Shown: positions 6,483 to 12,842 of the stretch, in pieces | Layout: each line of letters opens with the position of its first letter | Position numbering within the stretch: the stretch's first letter is position 1 | Source of the DNA: CAZKUN01 sp964555935 | Lineage (GTDB): Bacteria > Armatimonadota > Zipacnadia > Zipacnadales > VGFC01 | DNA length: 12,842 bases | NCBI GenBank assembly: GCA_964555935.1 | Contig: CAZKUN010000255.1 | Coordinates: forward strand, 1-12,842 | Reading direction: 5' to 3' | Notes under the pieces: model-generated | The model's input: the letters and a program-made list of their open reading frames with translations, nothing else | Databases searched by the model: none | What the model was told of the DNA's origin: nothing | Program-made: the position numbers and the translations under genes

Positions 6483-8844
6483 ATGTCCAAGCTCGCGATC
6501 TGCGTCCTCATGCTCGCCATCCCTCTCGCCTGCTTCGCTGTCGAGCCCCCCCGATGAGAAGCCGGCCGTCGAGGGTGAGTGGGGTTTCCGGCCGAGCGAC
6601 GAAATCGTCGATCGCAACCCTCCGCCGTTCGTCTGGCGTCCGCAGGAGGGAGCGACCAGCTACCTCTTCCAGCTCTCCACGGACGTAGACTTCGGCGAGG
6701 TTCTGTATGAGCGAGCTGACCTGTCGCTGAACTGCGTCTGCCCAGACGCCACCTACGAGGCGGGCGAGTATTCCTGGCGGTTCGCATATGTCGACGAGGA
6801 GGGCGACCAGAGCCCGTGGAGCGGCGCGCGCTCATTCACCATCGCCGCGCATGCGAAGCCGTTCCCCAAGCCCACCGATGGGGATCTGCTGAGCCGCATC
6901 CCGGATCACCCAAGGCTGTTCTTCCGACCCGAGGACCTCCCGCGGATGCAGGAGCTGGCGACGGGAGATCTCAGCCCTAAGCGCGACGGGCTGATCGAGG
7001 CGTGTGAGAAGCTCATCACCAACCCGCCCGACATCACCGAGCCGCCGAAGTACCCCGAGGGCATGAAGCGCGGCAGCCCGGACTGGCGGAAGATGTGGTG
7101 GGGCAATCGAACGCGCGTCTCCGCCGTCACCAACGCCGCCGCCACGCTGGCATTCACTTACCTCCTCACCGATGAGGAGCGCTACGCCGCAGAGGCGCGC
7201 CGCCTGCTACTGGCGGCCTGCGAGTGGGACCCCGTGGGCTCGACCGGATTCCGCTACAACGACGAGGCGGGCATGCCGTTCATGTACTACGCCGCGCGAA
7301 CCTACACGTGGATGCATGAATACCTCTCTGGGGAAGACCGCGAGAAAGTGCGCGCGGTCATGAGCGTTCGCGGCGGCGAGACATACAGACTGCTCCGCCC
7401 GAGGCACATCTGGCGACCATACTCAAGCCACTCGAACCGCTCGTGGCACTTCCTCGGCGAGATGGGAATCGCGTTCAAGGACGAGTTGCCCGAAGCCGAA
7501 GACTGGGCGACCTTCGCGATGGACGTGTTCTACTGCGTCTACTTCGTGTGGAGCGATTCAGACGGCGGCTGGCACGAGGGCGCGGCGTACTGGAGCAGCT
7601 ATCTCTATCGCCAGACGTGGTGGCTCGATGTGATGAAGTCTGCTTACGGAATCGACGGGTCCGACCGACCGTTCTTCCACCGCGCCGGCGATTTCGCGCT
7701 CTACACCGTGCCTCCCGGAGTGGAGGACGGGGGCTTCGGCGACCTGTGCGGGGGGCGAAACGCCTCCAGCTACAGCAAGCTCATGAGCATCTTCGCGCGC
7801 CAGACGGGCGACCCCTACTGGCAGTGGTATGCCGACGAAGCCGGTGGCAGCCAGGAGGACGGCGGCTACATCGGATTCCTGCGGGCGCTGTCTGAGCCGC
7901 CCGAGGCGCTCCCCCCAACCGACCTCGTGGAGTCGAAACACTTCCGCGGCGTCGGCCAAGCCGTGCTCCATACGGATCTCATCGACCGCTCGCGCGACGT
8001 GCAACTCATCTTCAAATCGTCGCGATTCGGCACTTACAGCCACGGGTATGAATCCCAGAACGCGTTCCTGCTTCAGGTCTACGGAAAACCGGTGCTGATC
8101 CGCACGGGGCGGCGCGATAGCTACGGCAGTCCGCACCACCGCAACTGGCAGTGGCAGACCCGCTCGGTCAACTCGATCCTCGTCAACGGCGAGGGGCAGG
8201 CCTCGCACTCATTCGCCAATGGCGGCGAGATCACGAGGTTCTTTACGTCCGAGGGATTCGACTACGTCTCCGGCGACGCGACGAGGGCCCATCAGGGCAA
8301 GCTCGACGCCTCGCTTCGGAGGATTCTGTTCGTCAAGCCGGAGGGCATCGTGATCATCCACGACGAGCTACGCGCGCCCGAGGCCGCGTCGTTCCAGTGG
8401 CTCCTGCACGCAGCCAACGAATTCGCCGTTGCCGGCCAAGTTGCCCAGGCAGCCAACGGCGACAGCGCGGCGCAGGTGACCTGGCTTACACCGGATGATC
8501 TCTCGATCAGCCAGACCGACCAATTCGACCCGCCGCCGGACAACCGGAAGCTGGTCCAGTGGCACCTTACGGCAGAGACCGCGTCGCCGGCAGCGGAGGC
8601 GCACTACGTCACCGTGATCCAGCCGTATCGCGCGCCCGACGGCGCACCGAGCGCGCCGACCGTTCGCGAGATTGAGGGTGGGCAGCTAGTAACCGTGCCG
8701 ACAGCGGAGGGAAGCGTGAGAGTTTTGGTGCGAACAGCACCCGAGCCGATTGTCCGGGGTCCGGAGAGGATGGACGGGCCGATGACGGCGTGGCGGATAG
8801 AGAGCGAGGAAGTGGTGGGCCACTGCAAGATCGAGGCGGAGTGA
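6483..8844 (+). CDS. Secreted DUF4962/heparinase II/III-like polysaccharide lyase, interrupted by a +1 frameshift
   Basis: ATG 6483 has AGGAG seven bases upstream and encodes a clear signal peptide (MSKLAICVLMLAIPLACFA). After a run of seven C (6546-6552) the frame hits TGA at 6555-6557. Removing one C gives a continuous 786-residue protein; without it the first ATG in the downstream frame is 6946, losing a conserved N-terminal domain. In corrected numbering, residues ~45-130 (NPPPFVWRPQEGATSYLFQL) are the DUF4962 beta domain. The alpha/alpha barrel follows, with HSNRSWHFLGE (316-326) and GGWHEGAAYW (361-370). The heparinase II/III beta-sandwich contains HGYESQNAF (520-528), GSPHHRN and VNSILVNGEGQ. 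The likely catalytic His/Asn, Tyr 369 and His 520 match the arrangement of heparinase-type lyases. Substrate is probably a uronic-acid polysaccharide, not specified. The usual His before Asn in the HN-VNG motif is Val here. It lies 20 bases after the ABC operon. Confidence 0.85.
6546..6552 (+). other. C7 homopolymer at the lyase frameshift
   Basis: The context is GAG CCC CCC CGA TGA in the signal-peptide frame. The conserved lyase frame resumes at GAT (6553-6555), so reading CCC, CCC and then skipping one base restores it. The tract could be a sequencing or assembly indel, a true mutation, a slippage-prone phase-variable tract, or a +1 ribosomal shift site with a stop two codons later. An indel error is the simplest reading. 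Confidence 0.85.
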
Positions 8845-8850
8845 GGCGAC

Positions 8851-10293
8851 CTACTCCAGCACCCCATCATCCCGCCTCGCGCCGTTGTGCGTGAAGCCGT
8901 GGATGCGGAGGGGTGATTGGCTTCCCTCCGTCAAGCCCACGAGATGAGTCTCGGGGATGTTGGAGACCACGAACCCGAAGATCTCAAGCGTCGCCGTCAT
9001 CCGGTCGGCATAGTCCTTCATTTCGGGAATGCCAGGGCAATCGACCAGGAACGCGCGCCCGTTGCCTTGGTGCACCATCTTCGCGTTGGCCGCGACTCGC
9101 AGGGGCGCGAATGAACTCAGCGCGAGGTTGTTGATCTGCAGCGTCGCCCCCGCGAACTGAGGACCGACGATGAACGCCGCCTGACGCGAGACCTCGCCAT
9201 CGGTCGTCTGCATCGCCCGGTCGCCGGCCATGCTCGCGTGGATCATGATGTTGCTGAGCTGGTTCACCAGAATCGTCCCGACCACGCAATCGAACCCTAC
9301 CACGCAGTTGTCGAGCTTCACGTTGTGCATCGATCCCCACGGCCCCGCGCCCCAGGGGAACGAAGCTCCCTCGCCCGTCATCGGGTCGATGAAGGGCCGA
9401 TCTTCACTCGCCCCGAGCTTGAATCCCGTGTGGGTCAGGAAGACCGCGACGTCACTCACCGAGTAGCCATCAACGCTGCCGAAGTCGAAGGCGATATTGT
9501 CCGGATGAGAGGTAATCGCGCCCTGGAGTTTCGCGTGCTGCCACGAGATCGGCTTCTCGACATTCGGCACGATGTGAATCTCGGAGATCCTCACCACGTC
9601 CCGGGCTTCCTTCATCGCGAACGCGCGCTTGTAGCCGAAGAGATAGCACCGGTTGATGACGATCTTCCCGCCCGCCGGCGTGTAGAAAAAGTCGTAATAC
9701 CGTCCGCAGGTGATGTCCTCAATGGTGGTCGACGCGACGCCGGGCTGAACGTAGATCGTCGGTCCACACGGCGCGACGTGCTCATCGATGAACCGGTCCA
9801 TCAGCTCCGCGTCCGAGTCGTAGCCGTATTCCTCAAACTCCTCATCCGATGGCCACGGTTGCTCGTCGTAGAGGATGTAGAGCCCTCGGATCGTGTTCCC
9901 GCCGCGCAAGTGGAAGAGCGGGCGCTTCGCCTCGCCCGAGTACTCGTCCAGATGCGGCCGCGCGAGGATGACCGGGCCCGTCTGGATCTCGCGTGGCACG
10001 CCTTCCCAGGCGATGAACGGCATCCCCGCCAAACTCCCCACCAGGCTCGTCCCACGCTCGAGCACGACCGTCCGAGTCAGCACGTAACCCTTGCCCGGCT
10101 CGACGGGGTCGACGTGGACCGTGCCCCCCACCTCCGCCGCCTTGTCGATCGCTGCCTGGAACGCAGCCGTGTCATCCGAGACACCGTCACCAACCGCCCC
10201 ACACGAGCGCACGGTGACAACGCCGGGCAGTTCCGCGGCTTGCTGGGACATCCCGGCGACCAACGCAATTGGCAGCAGCATGGACGGTGACAT
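8851..10293 (-). CDS. Secreted right-handed beta-helix protein, pectate lyase superfamily (Pectate_lyase_3-like)
   Basis: This 480-residue protein starts at the ATG at 10293, preceded by GGAGG with a five-base gap; an in-frame ATG at 10311 has a weaker site. Residues ~1-21 are a signal peptide. The N-terminal motif VRSCGAVGDGVSDDTAAF followed by AAIDKA is the classic opening of pectate-lyase-3/GH28-like beta-helices, normally written YGAVGDG with Tyr where Cys stands here. The rest shows the short repeating strands expected of a beta-helix (IEDITCGRYYDFF, KIVINRCYLFG, VRISEIHIVP, HNVKLDNCVVG). It should act outside the cytoplasm on a polysaccharide, as lyase, hydrolase or epimerase; the fold does not decide which. 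No secretion anchor or carbohydrate-binding module is visible. It converges on the heparinase-like gene with only six bases between stops, and diverges from the M24 peptidase gene. Confidence 0.87.
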   Translation of the reverse strand: MSPSMLLPIALVAGMSQQAAELPGVVTVRSCGAVGDGVSDDTAAFQAAIDKAAEVGGTVHVDPVEPGKGYVLTRTVVLERGTSLVGSLAGMPFIAWEGVPREIQTGPVILARPHLDEYSGEAKRPLFHLRGGNTIRGLYILYDEQPWPSDEEFEEYGYDSDAELMDRFIDEHVAPCGPTIYVQPGVASTTIEDITCGRYYDFFYTPAGGKIVINRCYLFGYKRAFAMKEARDVVRISEIHIVPNVEKPISWQHAKLQGAITSHPDNIAFDFGSVDGYSVSDVAVFLTHTGFKLGASEDRPFIDPMTGEGASFPWGAGPWGSMHNVKLDNCVVGFDCVVGTILVNQLSNIMIHASMAGDRAMQTTDGEVSRQAAFIVGPQFAGATLQINNLALSSFAPLRVAANAKMVHQGNGRAFLVDCPGIPEMKDYADRMTATLEIFGFVVSNIPETHLVGLTEGSQSPLRIHGFTHNGARRDDGVLE

Positions 10294-10431
10294 TCGAGCC
10301 TCCACGAGCATGAGTTCGCCTGGCGATCCACTTCCTCATACCGGATTCAGCCCCTCCCTCCGGAAGGTGCCCGCCCGCCCATGCGTGAATCACCAGCCGT
10401 CCGTGACACCATTCGATTGGGAGCGTCCCCG
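10294..10431. promoter_or_regulatory. Divergent intergenic region (beta-helix gene / M24 peptidase)
   Basis: These 138 bases lie between two divergent starts and should contain both promoters. I see a CCGGA/TCCGG inverted repeat (10341-10345 and 10359-10363) enclosing a repeat-like GGATTCAGCCCC (10343-10354). Near the right edge, GGGAG serves the start at 10432. No clear -10/-35 pair stands out. Part of the region could instead be coding if the peptidase starts at 10381. Confidence 0.45.
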
Positions 10432-11679
10432 ATGCCATTTCCCCGCGTCCTGCCGATGCGCGAGCGTTCGGATCTCATCGACGAGGTCCTGGCTACCCGC
10501 CTCGATGCGGTGCTGCCGATCGCGATGCGTGAGGCCGGGTTGGACATGTGGATCATCATCTGCCAGGAAGACGACCTCGACCCTGTCTTCACGACAATGG
10601 TCCCCATGAACTGCTGGTGCCCGATCATGCAGATCCTCGTGTTCTACGACACGGGCGACGGCATCGAGCGCATCAACCTCGGGCGCACCAACACGCAAGA
10701 TCTCTACGACCGGCCGCTCAACACCGAGGTCGAGTCGATCCAATGGGCGGCGCTCCAGGACATCATCAAGGAGCGCAATCCAGAGAAGATCGGCCTCAAT
10801 ATCGGTTCCACCCAATGGGCTGCCGGCGGCCTGACGCACAACCTCTACACCCAGCTCCTCGAGCACGTGCCCACCGGGTTCGAGGATCGCCTCGTCTCCG
10901 CCGAGCACGCGTGCACGCGCTGGCTGGCGACGCTGACAGATGAGGAAATCCCGGTCTACGAGCACGTCGTCCGCGTCGCCCACGCGATCCTCGCCGAGTG
11001 CCTGAGCCCGGCGACCATCGTGCCCGGTCTGACCACCATCACCGATGTCGAGTGGGCCTACTGGCAGCGGGCGGCCGACCTGGGGCTGGATGTCTCCTTC
11101 AAACCGTACTTCGGCCTGATCCGTAGCGCCGAGACACGCGAGCAATACGGGGCGCGCGACCTCACGATCCGTCCCGGCGATTACATGCACTCGGATGTCG
11201 GCATCAAGTACATGCGCTACAATAGCGACCACCAACAGAAGGCGTACGTGCTGCGACCGGGCGAAGCGGACGCGCCCGACGAGTTGAAGGCGCTCATGGC
11301 GGAGGGCAACCGACTGCAAGACGTATTCATGTCCGAGTTCACCGTCGGGCTAACGGGGAATGAGCACCTCCACAACATCCTAACTCGCGCCCGCAAGGAG
11401 GGCATCCCAGAGCCCAAGATCTACTCGCACTCGCTGGGGTACTTCCTCCACGAGCCGGGCCCGTTGATCGGCCTGCCGTGGGAGCAGGAATGTTGCGAAG
11501 GCCGCGGCGATGTGAAGATGGAGCATAACTACTGCTTCACGATGGAATTGTCAGTGATGGACGCCGTCGATGAATGGAACGGCGCGGACTTCCGGCTTTC
11601 ACTCGAGGAAGATGTCATCTTCGCCAAAGATGGCTGTCGCGTCCTCGACGGCCGACAGACCGAGTTCCACTTGATATAG
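10432..11679 (+). CDS. M24 family metallopeptidase (Xaa-Pro peptidase/creatinase-like)
   Basis: I place the start at ATG 10432 (415 residues), eight bases after GGGAG, because family similarity begins near MRERSDLIDEVLATR; an in-frame ATG at 10381 would add 17 unremarkable residues. The N-terminal half resembles the creatinase-like domain (GLDMWIIICQEDDLDPV). The C-terminal pita-bread domain retains all five metal ligands expected of M24: Asp ~255 (YMHSDVGI), Asp ~266 (YNSDHQQ), His ~333 (YSHSLG), Glu ~372 (FTMELSV) and Glu ~392 or 393 (SLEEDVIF), plus His ~340 (FLHEPGP). It therefore looks like an active dinuclear-metal aminopeptidase/prolidase-type enzyme in the cytoplasm (no signal peptide), ending in the DGRQTEFHLI tail I associate with this subgroup. 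The substrate is unknown; some M24 members are creatinases or other C-N hydrolases. It may be cotranscribed with the oxidoreductase 60 bases downstream. Confidence 0.88.
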   Translation: MPFPRVLPMRERSDLIDEVLATRLDAVLPIAMREAGLDMWIIICQEDDLDPVFTTMVPMNCWCPIMQILVFYDTGDGIERINLGRTNTQDLYDRPLNTEVESIQWAALQDIIKERNPEKIGLNIGSTQWAAGGLTHNLYTQLLEHVPTGFEDRLVSAEHACTRWLATLTDEEIPVYEHVVRVAHAILAECLSPATIVPGLTTITDVEWAYWQRAADLGLDVSFKPYFGLIRSAETREQYGARDLTIRPGDYMHSDVGIKYMRYNSDHQQKAYVLRPGEADAPDELKALMAEGNRLQDVFMSEFTVGLTGNEHLHNILTRARKEGIPEPKIYSHSLGYFLHEPGPLIGLPWEQECCEGRGDVKMEHNYCFTMELSVMDAVDEWNGADFRLSLEEDVIFAKDGCRVLDGRQTEFHLI

Positions 11680-11694
11680 AGGGAACCCACGTAA

Positions 11695-11713
11695 GAGGGG
11701 CTTCAGCCCCGAC
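11695..11713. repeat. REP-like GC hairpin between peptidase and oxidoreductase genes
   Basis: GGGGCTTCAGCCCC at 11697-11710 is a perfect palindromic hairpin (GGGGC stem, TTCA loop) in the 60-base gap. It contains the exact GGCTTCARCCCC motif seen in approximate form at 1475, 1512 and 10343. No T-run follows, so termination is unlikely; a dispersed intergenic repeat or message-stabilising stem is more plausible. Confidence 0.5.
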
Positions 11714-11739
11714 TGCCGTTGATCCGGGAGGGTCATCAT

Positions 11740-12762
11740 ATGTCTCACAAATGCGTCATGCTGGGCTGTGGGGGCCGTGCCGCCGGTCATGCCAATGCGT
11801 ACGAGCACATCACCCGCGGGACGCTCGCCGCGCTGTGTGATATGAACGAGGAGCGCCTGCACCCGTTCGGCGAGAAGTACGGGGTCGAGACGCTCTACAC
11901 CGACTTCGCCGAGATGCTCGCGACCGAGAAACCCGATCTCGTGCATGTCGTGACCCCGCCGACGCTCCGCGTGGGGTTGATGACTCAAGTCGCCGATGCG
12001 GGCGTGTCGGGATGCATCGTCGAGAAGCCGATCTGCATCGGCGCGGACGACTACAAGGCTCTCCGCGCGCTTGAGGCCTCGTCGAGCACCAAGTTCGCCG
12101 TCAATCACCAACTCCGCCACCATCCACGAATTCTCGAGTTCCTGGGCGACATCGCCAGCGGCGCGATCGGCGAGGTGCGCTGCATCGACGCCAGCGCAGT
12201 GCTGCCGATGAGCGGACAAGGCGTCCACGTGATGGATCTGATGTTCGCCTTCAACAACTACGCGCCCGTGCAGACGGTCTTTGGCCAGTCATCCGGTTAC
12301 GATGACATCAACGGGACGCACCCGAGCCCGCGCACTGCGGAGACGATGATCACCTTCGCCAACGGCACGCGCGCGATGCTGCAGGCAGGCGAGGGCGCGC
12401 CCGAGTTTATTGAGGGCCCGAGCTGGATGCACAAACGCATCGCGGTCTACGGCACGCACGGTTTCCGTCACTGGTGGATGAGCGGCTACGAGAAGTCGCT
12501 GCCCGATGGGACGGTGGAGAAGGCCGAGCAGGTCTACGCGGATCAGGACATCGTCGGCCAGGCGGGCCTGACCAACGCGATGTTCGACTGGATTGAGGAC
12601 GACGCGAAGCCAGCGCCGACGAACCTATCGACCTCGCTCGACGAATGGCTCGTGCTGCTCGGCGGGTACCTCAGCACGCTCGAGTCTCGCCCCGTCGACA
12701 TGCCCTTCGACCCGCCGGATGATCTGCTGGATCAGTTCAAGGCCTACTCCGGCGCGGAGTAG
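11740..12762 (+). CDS. Gfo/Idh/MocA family NAD(P)-dependent oxidoreductase
   Basis: Start is ATG 11740, seven bases after GGGAGGG; the frame extends to a TTG at 11719 with no such site. The 340-residue product has the family's N-terminal Rossmann fold with a nucleotide-binding loop LGCGGRAAGH (8-17), a strand ending in VVTPP (70-74), and the signature EKP (95-97) whose Lys is catalytic. A substrate domain follows with VNHQLRHHP and GVHVMDLM; the latter supplies the His/Asp pair typical of the family. Such enzymes oxidise or reduce cyclic polyols and sugars in the cytoplasm, and often process sugars released by neighbouring degradative enzymes. Substrate cannot be told. The nucleotide loop is CGGRAAG and not the more common GxGxxG spacing with small residues, but still fits a Rossmann turn. 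It is the last gene before a strong hairpin. Confidence 0.9.
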   Translation: MSHKCVMLGCGGRAAGHANAYEHITRGTLAALCDMNEERLHPFGEKYGVETLYTDFAEMLATEKPDLVHVVTPPTLRVGLMTQVADAGVSGCIVEKPICIGADDYKALRALEASSSTKFAVNHQLRHHPRILEFLGDIASGAIGEVRCIDASAVLPMSGQGVHVMDLMFAFNNYAPVQTVFGQSSGYDDINGTHPSPRTAETMITFANGTRAMLQAGEGAPEFIEGPSWMHKRIAVYGTHGFRHWWMSGYEKSLPDGTVEKAEQVYADQDIVGQAGLTNAMFDWIEDDAKPAPTNLSTSLDEWLVLLGGYLSTLESRPVDMPFDPPDDLLDQFKAYSGAE

Positions 12763-12784
12763 CTGCTGCTCTCTCGCGAAACGC

Positions 12785-12817
12785 AAGAGGGCGAGGCCAC
12801 CGTGGCCTCGCCCTCTT
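12785..12817 (+). terminator. Strong GC-rich hairpin, probable transcription terminator
   Basis: Sixteen-base arms (12785-12800 and 12802-12817) are perfectly complementary around a single base; in RNA this gives about 14 pairs (AAGAGGGCGAGGCC) closed by a 5-base loop. It starts 22 bases after the oxidoreductase stop. The 3' arm ends CTCTT followed by CATTG, so the U-tract is weak. It could act in both directions for a convergent gene beyond the window. Confidence 0.75.
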
Positions 12818-12842
12818 CATTGCGCTTGCCGTCGCCCGAGTC

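Noticed and set aside
6555..6557. Reading the heparinase-like gene as a decayed pseudogene
   Set aside because: Beyond the single C7 shift there is no further stop or frame change in about 760 codons and the predicted catalytic residues are mostly present, so a single indel or slippage event explains it better than decay.
9238..10290. A 350-codon plus-strand open frame
   Set aside because: Antisense to the beta-helix gene, with the His/Arg/Asp-rich composition of a shadow frame and no domain features.
10390..11319. A 309-codon minus-strand open frame
   Set aside because: Antisense to the M24 peptidase, whose five metal ligands and family tail are intact.
11697..11710. GGGGCTTCAGCCCC as an intrinsic terminator between the peptidase and oxidoreductase genes
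   Set aside because: The stem is short and followed by GACTGCC, with no T-run.
11599..12228. A 209-codon minus-strand open frame
   Set aside because: Covers the peptidase end and the Gfo/Idh/MocA gene on the other strand; no ribosome binding site or recognisable domain.
1..12842. CRISPR arrays, tRNA or rRNA genes, transposases, integrase attachment sites
   Set aside because: No regularly spaced repeats, cloverleaf-like segments, ribosomal RNA signatures or mobile-element genes were recognised on either strand by eye.

Overview
The window is GC-rich and gene-dense, with mostly strong GGAGG-type ribosome binding sites. Signal peptides and an OmpA-type peptidoglycan-binding domain point to a bacterium with two membranes. 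The gene families (DUF4962/heparinase-like lyase, pectate-lyase-3-like beta-helix, PL14-like jelly roll, Gfo/Idh/MocA oxidoreductase, M24 peptidase) are typical of uncultured polysaccharide-degrading lineages such as Planctomycetota, Armatimonadota or Hydrogenedentota. I cannot fix the phylum from this sequence alone. I see no rRNA, tRNA, CRISPR array, transposase or phage gene.

Layout. (1) Positions 1-501 hold the C-terminal end of a glycoside-hydrolase-like protein on the plus strand. It meets head-on a secreted PL14-like protein on the minus strand (498-1394), and the two stop codons share one CTAG. (2) A 245-base divergent region with small inverted repeats precedes a plus-strand run of four close-packed genes (1640-6462): a membrane-anchored NMT1/nitrate-sulfonate-type substrate-binding protein fused to an OmpA domain, a permease with an unusual repetitive cytoplasmic N-terminus, an ABC ATPase starting at TTG, and a membrane-hairpin/coiled-coil protein of unknown function. 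(3) Twenty bases further on, possibly in the same transcript, is a large secreted DUF4962/heparinase II/III-like lyase (6483-8844). Its signal peptide is separated from the rest by a +1 frameshift in a run of seven C. (4) It converges on a minus-strand secreted beta-helix protein of the pectate lyase superfamily (8851-10293). (5) A second divergent region leads to an M24 metallopeptidase (10432-11679) and a Gfo/Idh/MocA oxidoreductase (11740-12762), closed by a strong hairpin at 12785-12817.

How they may work together. Four proteins look like exported carbohydrate-active enzymes, several of families that act on uronic-acid polysaccharides. The oxidoreductase could process released sugars. The ABC transporter belongs by family to importers of small anions or organic molecules, not sugars, so its link to the lyases rests only on position.

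The most unusual part is the ABC operon. Its binding protein appears tethered both to a membrane and to peptidoglycan, its permease carries alternating acidic and basic-aromatic repeats, and it travels with a dedicated coiled-coil membrane protein. I regard this as a candidate envelope-spanning transport or sensing complex.
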